64,000 nucleotides of DNA from Pandoraea pnomenusa. GTDB lineage: Bacteria; Pseudomonadota; Gammaproteobacteria; Burkholderiales; Burkholderiaceae. The notes under the pieces are model-generated. The model worked only from the letters and a program-made list of their open reading frames with translations, was not told the DNA's origin and made no database searches. Where the stretch lies: the NCBI RefSeq assembly GCF_000767615.3, contig NZ_CP009553.3, forward strand, positions 310,001 through 374,000, read 5' to 3'. How positions within the stretch are numbered: position 1 is the first letter of the stretch; each line of letters opens with the position of its first letter. Below are positions 1 through 15,481 of this stretch, one piece after another. A program made the translations under genes and the position numbers.

Positions 1-121
1 TATACTTGCACGCACCGCGCGTCACCCGGTCAGCCGGAACAACGCTTTGCTGCCGTAGAGCATGACCGTCTTGGCGCACTAAAGGGATAATGCCATCGAC
101 GCCCGAAACTTCGGAGATGCG

Positions 122-718
122 ATGGCCAAGTCGCTCCAGCTCTACACCTTGCATGTGCAATTGCAGTACATCAGACCGGCGATTTGGCGCCGGATCGAGG
201 TCGAAGGAACCGAGTCGCTGCGCAAGCTGCACCACATCCTGCAAGCCGCCTTCGGCTGGTCGGACGCCCATCGGCACGACTTCCTGATCGACGACGACAC
301 CTATGCTCAGCTCGACATTGATGCGGGCTTGGAGTTCATGGACCTGGACAGGACACTCGACGACCGGAAAGCCAAAGTGCATAAGGTGCTGCGACCGGGG
401 TCCCGCATGCTCTACCGATATGACTTCGGCGACGGCTGGGATCACGACATCGTGGTCGAGAAAATTGAGACCATTGACAGAGAACCCTGGGGTGTCGCTC
501 AGGTCATCGACGGCGCACGCGCCTGCCCGCCCGAGGACGTGGGAGGACCGCCCGGATACGAGGTCTTCCTCACCGCGCTACTTGACAACCCTGATGGCGA
601 AGAAGCCGACCATTACCGTAGCTGGGTTGGCCCTGGCTTCGACCCCGAACTGTTCGATATACGCGCGGCAAACGCTGCGCTAATGCGTATGACGTCCAAC
701 CGCTGGGGCAACCGATAA
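122..718 (+). CDS. pRiA4b ORF-3 family protein
   Basis: This 198-residue protein resembles the plasmid pRiA4b ORF-3 family (PF07929), whose molecular role is not established. The family features visible are the N-terminal 'IRPAIWRRIEV' strand, 'LHHILQAAFGWSDAHRHDF', the central 'YRYDFGDGWDHDIVVE' motif and the later 'CPPEDVGGPPGYE' motif. Length and domain extent fit a complete member. The ATG at 122 has a GGAG five bases upstream, which supports this start. The gene stands alone: no transposase or partner gene is visible beside it, and it lies about 580 bases before the tRNA-Tyr gene. Family members are often linked to mobile DNA, so acquisition by transfer is possible but not shown. Confidence 0.85.
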   Translation: MAKSLQLYTLHVQLQYIRPAIWRRIEVEGTESLRKLHHILQAAFGWSDAHRHDFLIDDDTYAQLDIDAGLEFMDLDRTLDDRKAKVHKVLRPGSRMLYRYDFGDGWDHDIVVEKIETIDREPWGVAQVIDGARACPPEDVGGPPGYEVFLTALLDNPDGEEADHYRSWVGPGFDPELFDIRAANAALMRMTSNRWGNR

Positions 719-1257
719 TGCCGTCAAGACCGCACTGACGAGGCGCTTGCCGTTGTGCGCTCGGATGCTGGCGTATATGGTGGTGTGATGACGTCCAATG
801 GAGGGTTCGTTACTCATCCCCCGTCGACCCGCGCCTCATTTTATGGAGAGCCGCCCGATTTCCGCGATGCGGGCATCTGTGCTGGAACGTGTGACGTATT
901 CCAAAAATCGCGATGCATTTGGTTCTGCAGGGGGGGGCGAACTCGAGAAGTGGCGCGCGGGCGGGGAGGGGCGTCCGTCACGTATCCACTCGGGGTACCC
1001 AAAGCCAAACTGTAAGTTGGATGCGTGGTGTATCCCTCCCCTCGGTCAGTCGGCGTTTCTCAGCGTCCCCCGTGGACATCGCCATGCGCGATTCCCGCAA
1101 ACGCACGAAGGGGGTCTTGAGTGGTGCTGCCGCGTATTACGCCGCGGATGTTCCACACGCGGCTTCGCACATTCCATAAAATCAATGACTTATCGAATTT
1201 ATCAGGAATTTGGGGGCTCACTGGCACAAAATCTGCGTAATCATCGCGTGGAAGGTG
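719..1257. other. Intergenic region, no gene seen
   Basis: This gap between the pRiA4b-type gene and the tRNA promoter holds no open frame with a recognisable product or good ribosome-binding site. I see no IS ends, no tRNA-like fold and no convincing terminator. Its only supported function is to lead into the promoter just downstream. Confidence 0.5.
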
Positions 1258-1286
1258 TTGACAAGGCGGGGGGACATCTCCATAAT
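1258..1286 (+). promoter_or_regulatory. Sigma-70 promoter of the tRNA-tuf operon
   Basis: A perfect -35 box TTGACA (1258-1263) is followed by a 17-base spacer and a CATAAT -10 box (1281-1286). The predicted start falls at about 1292, just ahead of the mature tRNA-Tyr end at 1301. This is the expected position for a stable-RNA promoter driving Tyr-Gly-Thr tRNAs and tuf. Confidence 0.8.
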
Positions 1287-1300
1287 TGCAAATTCTCTGC

Positions 1301-1386
1301 GGAGGGGTGCCCGAGTGGCTAAAGGGGGCAGACTGTAAATCTGTTGGCTTACGCCTACGTTGGTTCGAATCCAACCTCCTCCACCA
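1301..1386 (+). tRNA. tRNA-Tyr (GTA anticodon)
   Basis: This 86-base class II tRNA has a long variable arm. The acceptor stem GGAGGGG pairs with CTCCTCC, the T arm is GTTGG-TTCGAAT-CCAAC, and CCA is encoded. The anticodon loop around 'CTGTAAA' gives a GTA anticodon. It is the first gene of the Tyr-Gly-Thr-tuf operon, the same order as the E. coli tufB locus. Confidence 0.96.
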
Positions 1387-1459
1387 GAATGCGGAAGTAA
1401 TAAGCGCCGGAAGATGAGTCTCCGGCGCTTGTTACCAAGAGGCGAGAGTCAGAATCCAA

Positions 1460-1533
1460 GCGGGTGTAGCTCAATGGTAGAGCAGAAGCCTTCCAAGCTT
1501 ATGACGAGGGTTCGATTCCCTTCACCCGCTCCA
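1460..1533 (+). tRNA. tRNA-Gly (TCC anticodon)
   Basis: The acceptor stem GCGGGTG pairs with CACCCGC, the discriminator is T, and CCA is encoded. The anticodon within 'CTTCCAA' is TCC. D and T arms (AGGG-TTCGATT-CCCT) are intact. Co-transcribed with the flanking tRNA-Tyr and tRNA-Thr. Confidence 0.96.
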
Positions 1534-1561
1534 GGTGACGCGCAGTAGATGTAAAGGATTC

Positions 1562-1636
<75 letters not shown>

Positions 1637-1708
1637 CAAGATAGTGTGAAGCGCGGCAATCAACATGCCGAGCAACCTCGGCAATAGATAACCCGTTAGG
1701 AGTCGGAA

Positions 1709-2899
<1,191 letters not shown>

Positions 2900-2926
2900 G
2901 CCGGTACCTTAACGGTCCGCGCTTAC

Positions 2927-2963
2927 GGGGTCAGCTTTTGGCGGCTGGCCCCTCTGCTGTTTT
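2927..2963 (+). terminator. Weak terminator or processing hairpin after tuf
   Basis: A 9-bp stem, GGGGTCAGC (2927-2935) with GCTGGCCCC (2944-2952), contains one G-T pair. It is followed by a mixed T-rich stretch that runs directly into tRNA-Trp. It could terminate part of the tuf transcripts or guide cleavage before the tRNA. The poor T tract makes strong termination doubtful. Confidence 0.5.
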
Positions 2964-3039
2964 AGGGGTATAGCTCAACTGGCAGAGCGTCGGTCTCCAA
3001 AACCGAAGGTTGGGGGTTCGATTCCCTCTGCCCCTGCCA
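2964..3039 (+). tRNA. tRNA-Trp (CCA anticodon)
   Basis: The acceptor stem AGGGGTA pairs with TGCCCCT, discriminator G is followed by encoded CCA, and the anticodon loop 'CTCCAAA' gives CCA. The T arm GGGGG-TTCGATT-CCCTC is intact. It sits 22 bases ahead of secE, the usual order in this group (tuf, trnW, secE, nusG). Confidence 0.96.
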
Positions 3040-3061
3040 AACAACTGTCTGCAAGCTGGAA

Positions 3062-3442
3062 ATGGCGAATTCTCCCGTAGAAACTGTACGTACGACTGGC
3101 GACAAGCTGCTGCTGGCTCTGGCCGGAGTGCTCGTCATTGCAGGCGTCGTGGCGTTCTACGCGCTGGAGCAACAGGCGCTGTATGTGCGCGTTGCTGCCA
3201 TCGTCGTCGTTCTGGCCATCGCGGCAGGTGTTGCATTGGCATCGCAAACTGGCAAAGGCTTCCTGGCTTTTGCCAAGGATGCGTATCGGGAAGTGGGTAA
3301 GGTCGTTTGGCCGACCCGTAAAGAGGCCGCCCAAACGACCGCGATCGTCTTCGCGTTCGTCATTGTCATGGCGCTGTATCTCTGGATCAGCGACAAGACG
3401 ATCGAGTGGGCGGTATTCTCTTTGATTCTTGGCTGGAAGTGA
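3062..3442 (+). CDS. secE: Preprotein translocase subunit SecE
   Basis: SecE clamps SecY in the Sec translocon of the inner membrane. The 126-residue protein has three hydrophobic segments (about 18-37, 42-60 and 91-112), the long E. coli-like form. The conserved SecE signature '[18 protein letters not shown]' lies just before the last, essential membrane helix. The gene follows tRNA-Trp by 22 bases and ends one base before nusG, so the two are co-transcribed. Its partner secY is encoded in the same window at 58488. Confidence 0.96.
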   Translation: MANSPVETVRTTGDKLLLALAGVLVIAGVVAFYALEQQALYVRVAAIVVVLAIAAGVALASQTGKGFLAFAKDAYREVGKVVWPTRKEAAQTTAIVFAFVIVMALYLWISDKTIEWAVFSLILGWK

Positions 3443-3443
3443 T

Positions 3444-4001
3444 ATGTCTGATACCGGGGCTGCACCGAGTAAGAAGCGCTGGTACGTCGTTCATGCGTAT
3501 TCCGGCATGGAAAAGAGCGTAGCCAAGGCGTTGAAAGAGCGCGTTGTGCGCGAGGGTATGGAAGACTACTTCGGCGAGATTCTCGTTCCGACCGAAGAAG
3601 TTGTTGAAATCAAAGGTGGCCACAAGTCGGTCACCGAGCGTCGTTTCTTCCCCGGCTATGTGCTGTGCGAGATGGAAATGACGGACGACACCTGGCATTT
3701 GGTGAAGAACACGCCGAAAGTCACGGGTTTCGTTGGCGGCACGGGTAATCGTCCGATTCCGATCCGTAAGGAAGAGGTCGACGCGATCATGTCGCAAATC
3801 AAGGACGGGGTGGAAAAGCCGCGTCCCAAGACGTTGTTCGAAGTGGGCGAGCTGGTTCGAGTCAAGGATGGTCCTTTCACGGACTTCAACGGCTCAGTCG
3901 AAGAAGTGAACTACGAAAAATCCCGCCTCCGTGTGTCCGTCACTATTTTCGGACGAGCGACTCCGGTAGAACTGGAGTTCGGACAGGTCGAAAAGATCTA
4001 A
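3444..4001 (+). CDS. nusG: Transcription termination/antitermination factor NusG
   Basis: NusG binds RNA polymerase through its NGN domain and Rho or ribosomal S10 through its C-terminal KOW domain. The 185-residue product begins '[21 protein letters not shown]', with the NGN motif '[12 protein letters not shown]' near residue 70 and the KOW segment '[19 protein letters not shown]' near 130. I chose ATG 3444, one base after the secE stop region, over an in-frame TTG at 3429 inside secE, because it gives the normal family N-terminus. A terminator follows at 4011. Confidence 0.97.
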   Translation: MSDTGAAPSKKRWYVVHAYSGMEKSVAKALKERVVREGMEDYFGEILVPTEEVVEIKGGHKSVTERRFFPGYVLCEMEMTDDTWHLVKNTPKVTGFVGGTGNRPIPIRKEEVDAIMSQIKDGVEKPRPKTLFEVGELVRVKDGPFTDFNGSVEEVNYEKSRLRVSVTIFGRATPVELEFGQVEKI

Positions 4002-4010
4002 GAATAAAAT

Positions 4011-4038
4011 GCGCCGGCGCGACGTCCGGCGCGTTTTT
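4011..4038 (+). terminator. Rho-independent terminator after nusG
   Basis: The stem GCGCCGG (4011-4017) pairs with CCGGCGC (4026-4032) around an 8-base loop and is followed by TTTTT (4034-4038). It separates secE-nusG from rplK. Some read-through is likely, as in other species. Confidence 0.8.
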
Positions 4039-4146
4039 GCGTTTGGTGACAACCGTCGCCGAGGAGCGCCAGTAACCGAATTCCCGGTGAAAACGCGCTA
4101 TGACTCAACCCCGAATATGCGCCACATATTCGCTCCGGAGTAAACC

Positions 4147-4578
4147 ATGGCAAAGAAAATCATCGGCTTTATCAAGCTGCAGATTCCTGCAGGTAAAGCC
4201 AACCCGTCGCCCCCCGTGGGCCCGGCCCTGGGTCAGCGCGGCCTGAACATCATGGAGTTCTGCAAGGCGTTCAACGCCCAGACGCAGAGCCTCGAGCCGG
4301 GTCTGCCGATTCCGGTGGTGATCACCGCTTTCGCAGACAAGAGCTTCACGTTCGTCCTGAAGACCCCGCCGGCAACGGTGCTGATCAAGAAGGCTGCCAA
4401 CCTGCAAAAGGGTTCGAGCAAGCCGCACACCGACAAGGTGGGCAAGATCACCCGCGCACAAGCGGAAGAAATCGCGAAGACCAAGATGCCTGACCTTACC
4501 GCCTCCGATCTGGACGCCGCGGTTCGCACCATCGCTGGCAGCGCACGTTCGATGGGCATCACGGTGGAGGGTCTGTAA
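4147..4578 (+). CDS. rplK: 50S ribosomal protein L11
   Basis: L11 binds 23S rRNA at the GTPase-associated centre and is needed for stringent-response signalling by RelA. The 143 residues show the N-terminal proline-rich '[20 protein letters not shown]' segment and the C-terminal rRNA-binding domain ending '[12 protein letters not shown]'. The length is normal. Its stop codon overlaps the rplA start (TAATG at 4576-4580), indicating translational coupling of L11 and L1. In E. coli L1 represses this message, but I did not identify the L1 target here. Confidence 0.98.
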   Translation: MAKKIIGFIKLQIPAGKANPSPPVGPALGQRGLNIMEFCKAFNAQTQSLEPGLPIPVVITAFADKSFTFVLKTPPATVLIKKAANLQKGSSKPHTDKVGKITRAQAEEIAKTKMPDLTASDLDAAVRTIAGSARSMGITVEGL

Positions 4579-5273
4579 TGGCTAAGATCTCGAAGCGTCA
4601 ACAAGCACTGGCCGCAAAGGTCGATCGCAACAAGCTGTACCCGGTCGGCGACGCTCTGGCCCTGGTCAAGGAATGCGCAAGCGCCAAGTTCGACGAGTCG
4701 ATCGACGTCGCCGTGCAACTGGGCGTGGATGCGAAGAAGTCGGACCAGGTGGTTCGTGGTTCGGTGGTTCTGCCCGCCGGTACCGGCAAGTCGGTTCGCG
4801 TCGCTGTTTTCGCCCAGGGCGAAAAGGCCGAGCAAGCCAAGGCCGCCGGTGCTGAAATCGTCGGTATGGAAGACCTCGCCGAGCAGATCAAGGCCGGCAA
4901 CATGGACTTCGACATCGTGATCGCTTCGCCGGACACGATGCGTATCGTCGGTACGCTGGGTCAGATCCTCGGCCCGCGCGGCCTGATGCCGAACCCGAAG
5001 GTCGGCACGGTCACCCCGGACGTGGCCACGGCAGTGAAGAACGCCAAGGCCGGTCAGGTCCAGTTCCGCGTCGACAAGGCCGGTATCATCCACGCGACCA
5101 TCGGCCGCGCTTCGTTCGAACCGACCGCGCTTCAACAGAACCTGTCGGCTCTGCTGGAAGCCCTGACGAAGGCCAAGCCGGCTTCGAGCAAGGGTGTCTA
5201 CCTGCGCAAGATCGCCCTGTCGAGCACGATGGGCGTTGGCGTGCGCGTGGACCAGGCCAGCCTCTCGGCCTAA
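4578..5273 (+). CDS. rplA: 50S ribosomal protein L1
   Basis: L1 forms the mobile L1 stalk that helps release E-site tRNA, and in enterobacteria it represses translation of rplK-rplA. The 231-residue protein has the expected two-domain sequence with '[18 protein letters not shown]' near the hinge and '[18 protein letters not shown]' further on. It starts on the A of the overlapping TAATG with rplK. A 321-base leader then precedes rplJ. Confidence 0.98.
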   Translation: MAKISKRQQALAAKVDRNKLYPVGDALALVKECASAKFDESIDVAVQLGVDAKKSDQVVRGSVVLPAGTGKSVRVAVFAQGEKAEQAKAAGAEIVGMEDLAEQIKAGNMDFDIVIASPDTMRIVGTLGQILGPRGLMPNPKVGTVTPDVATAVKNAKAGQVQFRVDKAGIIHATIGRASFEPTALQQNLSALLEALTKAKPASSKGVYLRKIALSSTMGVGVRVDQASLSA

Positions 5274-5594
5274 GCAACAGTATCGCAATCGCAGGGTGAT
5301 GGCGTCCCCTGCGATGGCTGGGATCCATCGGATCGACAGCCGGTAGCAAAAGACTTTGGGCGGAAGCGGTTTCTTTGGAAAGCGCTTCCGGTTATCAAAG
5401 ACCGTTGGCGGGAATGGGCAAGTCCTGACGCTCCCTTAATACGCCAGCCAACGCAGATGGCGAACCCGAACAAGTTATGCAGTCACACCGCCGTGTCCGG
5501 GAAACCGGGCGCGGAGGTAGAAACTCCAGACATGTCGGTAAGCCGTTAGTGGAACGGCGTCACCATGAGGTGATGTCAATTTTGGAGGTTAACC
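5274..5594 (+). promoter_or_regulatory. rplJ-rplL leader (probable L10 autoregulatory leader)
   Basis: This 321-base non-coding stretch between rplA and rplJ is in the position of the L10(L12)4-binding leader known from E. coli and other bacteria. It has several short complementary segments and ends with a strong TGGAGG ribosome-binding site at 5583-5588 before the GTG start. I see no open frame in it. Assignment rests mainly on position, because I could not fold it against the covariance model. Confidence 0.6.
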
Positions 5595-6092
5595 GTGGCA
5601 CTTAATCTTGATGATAAGAAAGCCGTCGTGGCTGAAGTATCGGCGCAGGTCGCCGGCGCTTCGACCATCGTTGTGGCTGAATATCGCGGAATCACGGTTG
5701 GCGATCTGACGAAGCTTCGCGCCAATGCGCGTCAGCAAGGCGTCTACCTGCGCGTTCTGAAGAACACGCTGGCTCGCCGCGCGGTGGAAAACACCCCGTT
5801 TGCTGATCTGGCTGAGCAGATGACCGGTCCTCTGATCTACGGTATCTCGACGGATCCCGTAGCCGCTGCGAAAGTCCTGAACGACTTTTCGAAGGGCAAC
5901 GACAAGTTGATCTTGAAGGCCGGCTCGTACGACGGCAAGGTGATGGACAAGGCAGGCGTGCAAGCGCTGGCCTCGATCCCGAGCCGCGACGAACTGCTCG
6001 CGAAGTTGCTGGGTGTCATGCAAGCGCCGGTTTCCGGCTTTGCTCGCGTCCTGGCTGCCGTGGCAGAGAAGAAGCAAGCGGAAGCTGCTTAA
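5595..6092 (+). CDS. rplJ: 50S ribosomal protein L10
   Basis: L10 anchors the L7/L12 dimers on the ribosomal stalk. The 165-residue protein starts '[19 protein letters not shown]' from a GTG codon seven bases after a GGAGG box. It contains the rRNA-binding N-terminal domain ('[18 protein letters not shown]', 'NTLARRAVE') and a C-terminal helix for L12 binding. It lies 60 bases ahead of rplL. L10 in complex with L12 is the known repressor of this mRNA in other bacteria. Confidence 0.97.
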   Translation: MALNLDDKKAVVAEVSAQVAGASTIVVAEYRGITVGDLTKLRANARQQGVYLRVLKNTLARRAVENTPFADLAEQMTGPLIYGISTDPVAAAKVLNDFSKGNDKLILKAGSYDGKVMDKAGVQALASIPSRDELLAKLLGVMQAPVSGFARVLAAVAEKKQAEAA

Positions 6093-6152
6093 GTCTCTCC
6101 CCGGTTACACGATCGCTGACTTCGGTCCGAACACAATCTAGGAGTTTTACAA

Positions 6153-6530
6153 ATGGCAATCACGAAAGACGAAATCATCGAAGCCGTAGGCGCGATGTCG
6201 GTTATGGAACTGAACGACCTTGTCAAGGCGTTCGAAGAGAAGTTCGGCGTGTCGGCAGCTGCCCTGGCAGTGGCTGGCCCGGCTGGCGCTGGCGGCGGTG
6301 CTGCTGCTGCTGAAGAGCAAACCGAATTCAACGTCATCCTGGCGGAAGTCGGTGCGAACAAGGTCGGCGTCATCAAGGCCGTCCGCGAAATCACCGGCCT
6401 GGGCCTGAAGGAAGCCAAGGACCTGGTCGATGGCGCTCCGAAGGCTGTCAAGGAAGGCGTCGACAAGGCTGCCGCCGACGAAGCCAAGAAGAAGCTGGAA
6501 GAAGCCGGCGCCAAGGTCGAAGTCAAGTAA
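6153..6530 (+). CDS. rplL: 50S ribosomal protein L7/L12
   Basis: L7/L12 is the multicopy stalk protein that recruits translation GTPases. The 125-residue sequence has the N-terminal dimerisation helices, an Ala/Gly-rich hinge (about residues 38-55) and the conserved C-terminal domain with '[28 protein letters not shown]'-type helices. The ribosome-binding site AGGAG precedes the ATG. An attenuator-like hairpin follows 21 bases after the stop, as expected for a gene needed in excess over the RNA polymerase subunits downstream. Confidence 0.97.
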   Translation: MAITKDEIIEAVGAMSVMELNDLVKAFEEKFGVSAAALAVAGPAGAGGGAAAAEEQTEFNVILAEVGANKVGVIKAVREITGLGLKEAKDLVDGAPKAVKEGVDKAAADEAKKKLEEAGAKVEVK

Positions 6531-6551
6531 TTCGACTCTGCGCGTAGGGAA

Positions 6552-6581
6552 GGCTGGCGACGAAATGTCGTCAGCCTTTTT
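6552..6581 (+). terminator. rplL-rpoB attenuator
   Basis: The stem GGCTGGCGAC (6552-6561) pairs with GTCGTCAGCC (6567-6576) around a 5-base loop, with one G-T pair, and TTTTT follows (6577-6581). The position matches the partial terminator that lowers rpoBC expression relative to ribosomal protein genes in E. coli. Confidence 0.8.
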
Positions 6582-7027
6582 GTGCTTTCTGGAGATGCAA
6601 AACCCGCAAGGCGGGCGCAGATTTCGAAAGCCGGTGCCATTCGGCGCCAAGTCATTGAAAGCAAAGTCATTTCGCCGCAGCTAGCGCGACCCGCGCCGTT
6701 TCAAACGGCCGTTCCGTGAGCGCCGGATGCAAGCGCCGGGCCGGTTCGAGGCAGCGCCAAAATGACTGAGAGGCCAAAGAAAAGATCGTGCGGGCGCGCT
6801 GCCGGCGACGATTTTCTCTTTGTCTTCTGAAGCGACTGCAGAAGGCAAGTTTGGTCGGGCGACGGGCAACACAGGCATCCGTCGCCGTCAGCCAGCGGTT
6901 GGTAGCGGCCAACCACCAAGCTCGTTGCTCCGCGGCAAGCCCGCCGTGGGGAACGTCTGGTCTCAGTCGATGAACACCCGTTGTCGATGCCTGCCGTCGT
7001 CGCCAGCGTAGTGATTCGGAGATCGTA
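6582..7027 (+). other. rplL-rpoB spacer with processing hairpin
   Basis: This long spacer before rpoB contains no credible gene. It holds the extended hairpin annotated at 6776-6821. The final GGAG-containing stretch 'CGGAGATCGTA' supplies the rpoB ribosome-binding site. I see no consensus sigma-70 promoter in it. Confidence 0.5.
6776..6821 (+). promoter_or_regulatory. Long stem-loop, candidate RNase III processing site
   Basis: AAAGAAAAGATCGT (6776-6789) pairs with ACGATTTTCTCTTT (6808-6821): 14 positions with one mismatch and one G-T pair, around an 18-base GC-rich loop. There is no T tract, so it is not a terminator. E. coli has an RNase III cleavage hairpin in the same rplL-rpoB spacer, which suggests the same role here. 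Confidence 0.6.
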
Positions 7028-11134
<4,107 letters not shown>

Positions 11135-11161
11135 TCGCGTTCAGGCAAATAGGAGAAAGCA

Positions 11162-14100
11162 ATGAAAGCTTTGCTCGATCTATTCAAGCAAGTCCAACAG
11201 GACGAACAGTTCGAAGCGATCAAGATCGGTCTGGCCTCGCCGGACAAGATCCGCTCGTGGTCGTTCGGCGAAGTGAAGAAGCCGGAGACGATCAACTACC
11301 GGACGTTCAAGCCCGAGCGCGACGGCCTGTTCTGCGCAAAGATCTTCGGTCCGATCAAGGACTACGAATGCCTTTGCGGCAAGTACAAGCGCCTGAAGCA
11401 CCGTGGCGTGATCTGTGAGAAGTGCGGCGTGGAAGTCACGCTGGCGAAGGTGCGCCGCGAGCGCATGGGCCACATCGAACTGGCCTCGCCGGTCGCGCAC
11501 ATCTGGTTCCTGAAGTCGCTGCCGTCGCGTCTGGGCATGGTGCTCGACATGACGCTGCGCGACATCGAGCGCGTGTTGTACTTCGAAGCGTACGTGGTCA
11601 TCGACCCGGGCATGACGCCGCTCAAGAAGAACCAGATCATGACCGAGGAGGATTACTACAACAAGGTCGAGGAATACGGCGACGAGTTCCGTGCCGAGAT
11701 GGGCGCGGAAGGCGTGCGTGAGCTGCTGCGCGAGATCAAGATCGACGAGCAGGTGGAACACCTGCGCGCCGAGCTGCAGGCCACGGGGTCGGAAGCCAAG
11801 ATCAAGAAGTACGCCAAGCGCCTGAAGGTGCTCGAGGCCTTCCAGCGTTCGGGCATCAAGCCCGAGTGGATGGTGCTCGAAGTGCTGCCGGTGCTGCCGC
11901 CCGAGCTGCGCCCGCTGGTGCCGCTCGACGGTGGCCGCTTCGCGACCTCGGACCTGAACGATCTGTATCGCCGCGTCATCAACCGTAACAACCGTCTGAA
12001 GCGTCTGCTCGAGCTCAAGGCCCCGGACATCATCGTGCGCAACGAAAAGCGCATGCTGCAGGAATCGGTGGACTCGCTGCTCGACAACGGTCGTCGCGGC
12101 AAGGCGATGACCGGTGCGAACAAGCGCCCGCTCAAGTCGCTGGCCGACATGATCAAGGGTAAGAGCGGTCGTTTCCGTCAGAACCTGCTGGGTAAGCGCG
12201 TGGACTACTCGGGCCGTTCGGTGATTACCGTGGGCCCGACGCTCAAGCTGCATCAGTGCGGCCTGCCCAAGCTGATGGCGCTCGAACTCTTCAAGCCGTT
12301 CATCTTCCACAAGCTGGAAGTGATGGGCGTGGCCACGACCATCAAGGCCGCGAAGAAGGAAGTCGAGAACCAGACGCCGGTGGTGTGGGACATCCTCGAA
12401 GAGGTGATCCGCGAGCATCCGATCATGCTGAACCGCGCACCGACGCTGCACCGCCTGGGTATTCAGGCGTTCGAGCCGGTGCTGATCGAAGGCAAGGCCA
12501 TCCAGCTGCACCCGCTGGTCTGCGCGGCGTTCAACGCCGACTTCGACGGTGACCAGATGGCCGTTCACGTGCCGCTGTCGCTCGAAGCGCAGATGGAAGC
12601 CCGTACCCTGATGCTGGCCTCGAACAACGTGTTGTTCCCGGCCAACGGCGATCCGTCGATCGTGCCGTCGCAGGATATCGTGCTGGGCCTGTACTACGCG
12701 ACCCGCGAGAAGATCAACGGCCGCGGCGAAGGCCTGTCGTTCGTCGACGTCTCGGAAGTGCTGCGTGCGTACGACAACAAGGAAGTCGAACTGGCTTCGC
12801 GCGTGAACGTGCGTATCACGGAGTACACGGTCGACGCGGAAACCGGCGAGAAGACGCCGAAGATCACGCTGTACCCGACGACCGTCGGCCGCGCGATCCT
12901 GTCGGAAATCCTGCCGCCGGGCCTGCCGTTCTCGGTGCTGAACAAGTCGCTCAAGAAGAAGGAAATCTCGAAGCTGATCAACACGGCGTTCCGTCGTTGC
13001 GGTCTGCGCGAGACGGTGATCTTCGTCGACAAGCTGATGCAGTCGGGCTTCCGTCTGGCAACGCGCGCCGGTATCTCGATCTGCGTCGACGACATGCTCG
13101 TGCCGACGAAGAAGGAAGAGCTGATCAGCGAAGCGTCGAAGAAGGTCAAGGAATACGACCGTCAGTACATGTCGGGTCTGGTCACGGCGCAAGAGCGTTA
13201 CAACAACGTCGTGGACATCTGGGGCGCGACCGGTGACGCGGTGGGCAAGGCGATGATGGAGCAGCTCTCGAAGGAGCCGACCGTCGATCGCGATGGCAAC
13301 ACCGTCGATCAGGAATCGTTCAACTCGATTTACATGATGGCCGACTCCGGCGCTCGCGGTTCGAGCGCCCAGATTCGCCAGCTCGCGGGGATGCGTGGCC
13401 TGATGGCCAAGCCGGACGGCTCGATCATCGAGACGCCGATTACCGCGAACTTCCGCGAAGGCCTGAACGTGCTGCAGTACTTCATCTCGACCCACGGTGC
13501 ACGTAAGGGTCTGGCCGATACGGCACTGAAGACGGCAAACTCGGGTTACCTGACGCGTCGTCTGGTCGATGTGACGCAGGATCTGGTCGTGGTCGAGGAC
13601 GATTGCGGCACGAGCAACGGCGTGGCGATGAAGGCGCTGGTCGAGGGCGGTGAAGTGGTCGAAGCCCTGCGCGACCGTATCCTGGGTCGTGTGGCCGCAG
13701 CCGACGTCGTGAATCCGGAAACGCAGGAAACGGTGTACGAAGCGGGCACGCTGCTCGACGAAGACGTCGTCGACATGATCGAAACGCTGGGCGTGGACGA
13801 AGTGCGCGTGCGCACGCCGCTCACCTGCGATACGCGCTTCGGTCTGTGCGCCGCCTGCTATGGCCGCGATCTGGGCCGTGGTACGCGCGTGAACGTCGGT
13901 GAAGCCGTCGGCGTGATCGCGGCACAGTCGATCGGTGAGCCGGGCACGCAGCTGACGATGCGTACGTTCCACATCGGTGGTGCGGCGTCGCGTGCGGCGG
14001 TGGCCTCGTCGATCGAAGCCAAGTCGAACGGTACGGTGCGTTTCACGGCGACCATGCGTTACGTGACGAACGGCCGTGGCGAGCAGATCGCGATTTCGCG

Positions 14101-15373
14101 TTCGGGCGAAATCCTGATCACGGACGATCATGGCCGTGAGCGCGAGCGTCACAAGGTGCCGTATGGCGCCACGCTGCTGCAACTGGACGGTGCTCAGGTC
14201 AAGGCCGGTGCCCAGCTGGGTACGTGGGATCCGCTGACGCGCCCGATCATTACCGAACACGGCGGTTACGCCAAGTTCGAGAACGTCGAGGAAGGTGTCA
14301 CGGTTGCCAAGCAGATCGACGATGTGACGGGTCTGTCCACGCTGGTCGTGATCGATCCGAAGCGTCGTGGTCCGGCGTCGAAGAACGTGCGTCCGCAGGT
14401 CAAGCTGCTCGACGAGAATGGTGTGGAAGTGAAGATCCCGGGTACCGATCACGCGGTGACGATCGGCTTCCAGGTGGGCGCACTGATCACCATCAAGGAC
14501 GGTCAGCAAGTGCCGGTGGGTGAAGTGCTCGCACGTATCCCGACGGAAGCGCAGAAGACCCGCGATATTACCGGGGGTCTGCCGCGTGTGGCCGAACTGT
14601 TCGAAGCGCGTGCACCGAAGGACGCCGGCATTCTGGCCGAAGTCACGGGTACCACGTCGTTCGGCAAGGACACGAAGGGCAAGCAGCGTCTGGTCATTAC
14701 CGACCTCGACGGCAACCAGCACGAATTCCTGATTCCGAAGGAAAAGCAGGTGCTGGTGCACGACGGCCAGGTGGTGAACAAGGGCGAAATGATCGTGGAC
14801 GGTCCGGCCGATCCGCACGACATCCTGCGTCTGCAGGGTATCGAGGCGCTGTCGCGTTACATCGTTGACGAAGTGCAGGACGTGTACCGCTTGCAGGGTG
14901 TGAAGATCAACGACAAGCACATCGAGGTGATCGTTCGCCAGATGCTGCGTCGTGTGCAGATCACCGACAACGGCGATACGCGCTTCATCATCGGCGAACA
15001 GGTCGAGCGCTCGGACATGCTGTACGAGAACGACGCCATGATCGCCGAAGGCAAGCGTCCGGCGCAGTACGAGAACGTGCTGCTGGGTATTACGAAGGCG
15101 TCGCTGTCGACGGACTCGTTCATCTCGGCGGCGTCGTTCCAGGAAACGACGCGCGTGCTGACCGAAGCCGCCATCATGGGCAAGAAGGACGACCTGCGTG
15201 GCTTGAAGGAAAACGTCATCGTCGGCCGTCTGATTCCGGCAGGTACGGGTCTGGCGTATCACAAGGCCCGCAAGGCCCGCGAGACGTCGGACCGCGAGCG
15301 TCACGACCAGATCGCTCTGGAAGAGGCGTTTGCGCCGATGCCGAATTCGGTGGAAGCCCCGACGGCCGAGTAA
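11162..15373 (+). CDS. rpoC: DNA-directed RNA polymerase subunit beta'
   Basis: The 1403-residue beta-prime subunit carries the active-site motif '[12 protein letters not shown]' with the three Asp residues that bind catalytic magnesium. The N-terminal zinc ribbon cysteines appear in '[20 protein letters not shown]', and a second zinc site lies near '[17 protein letters not shown]'. The trigger-loop region '[16 protein letters not shown]' is intact. Length is normal for betaproteobacteria. It is the last gene of the rif operon; a strong terminator follows 66 bases after the stop, and the accessory block begins there. Confidence 0.98.
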   Translation: MKALLDLFKQVQQDEQFEAIKIGLASPDKIRSWSFGEVKKPETINYRTFKPERDGLFCAKIFGPIKDYECLCGKYKRLKHRGVICEKCGVEVTLAKVRRERMGHIELASPVAHIWFLKSLPSRLGMVLDMTLRDIERVLYFEAYVVIDPGMTPLKKNQIMTEEDYYNKVEEYGDEFRAEMGAEGVRELLREIKIDEQVEHLRAELQATGSEAKIKKYAKRLKVLEAFQRSGIKPEWMVLEVLPVLPPELRPLVPLDGGRFATSDLNDLYRRVINRNNRLKRLLELKAPDIIVRNEKRMLQESVDSLLDNGRRGKAMTGANKRPLKSLADMIKGKSGRFRQNLLGKRVDYSGRSVITVGPTLKLHQCGLPKLMALELFKPFIFHKLEVMGVATTIKAAKKEVENQTPVVWDILEEVIREHPIMLNRAPTLHRLGIQAFEPVLIEGKAIQLHPLVCAAFNADFDGDQMAVHVPLSLEAQMEARTLMLASNNVLFPANGDPSIVPSQDIVLGLYYATREKINGRGEGLSFVDVSEVLRAYDNKEVELASRVNVRITEYTVDAETGEKTPKITLYPTTVGRAILSEILPPGLPFSVLNKSLKKKEISKLINTAFRRCGLRETVIFVDKLMQSGFRLATRAGISICVDDMLVPTKKEELISEASKKVKEYDRQYMSGLVTAQERYNNVVDIWGATGDAVGKAMMEQLSKEPTVDRDGNTVDQESFNSIYMMADSGARGSSAQIRQLAGMRGLMAKPDGSIIETPITANFREGLNVLQYFISTHGARKGLADTALKTANSGYLTRRLVDVTQDLVVVEDDCGTSNGVAMKALVEGGEVVEALRDRILGRVAAADVVNPETQETVYEAGTLLDEDVVDMIETLGVDEVRVRTPLTCDTRFGLCAACYGRDLGRGTRVNVGEAVGVIAAQSIGEPGTQLTMRTFHIGGAASRAAVASSIEAKSNGTVRFTATMRYVTNGRGEQIAISRSGEILITDDHGRERERHKVPYGATLLQLDGAQVKAGAQLGTWDPLTRPIITEHGGYAKFENVEEGVTVAKQIDDVTGLSTLVVIDPKRRGPASKNVRPQVKLLDENGVEVKIPGTDHAVTIGFQVGALITIKDGQQVPVGEVLARIPTEAQKTRDITGGLPRVAELFEARAPKDAGILAEVTGTTSFGKDTKGKQRLVITDLDGNQHEFLIPKEKQVLVHDGQVVNKGEMIVDGPADPHDILRLQGIEALSRYIVDEVQDVYRLQGVKINDKHIEVIVRQMLRRVQITDNGDTRFIIGEQVERSDMLYENDAMIAEGKRPAQYENVLLGITKASLSTDSFISAASFQETTRVLTEAAIMGKKDDLRGLKENVIVGRLIPAGTGLAYHKARKARETSDRERHDQIALEEAFAPMPNSVEAPTAE

Positions 15374-15439
15374 TCGGCTGTGGGCGGCGCCCGCGCGAGC
15401 GGGTGCTGCCGCCGGATCGCCGGATCGTCAGCAAATTGA

Positions 15440-15481
15440 CCCCCAGGGGTTGGACAGTCGTCCGACCCCTGGGGGTTTTTT
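15440..15481 (+). terminator. Strong rho-independent terminator after rpoC
   Basis: A 16-bp stem pairs 15440-15455 (CCCCCAGGGGTTGGAC) with 15460-15475 around a 4-base loop, with a single G-T pair, followed by TTTTTT. This is the strongest terminator in the window and closes the rif operon. Confidence 0.95.

Noticed and set aside
1..121. Possible end of a minus-strand gene ('MLYGSKALFRLTG' then stop at 22-24)
   Set aside because: The frame is closed by another stop at 79-81, so only 18 codons are open; too little to call a gene or transposase remnant.
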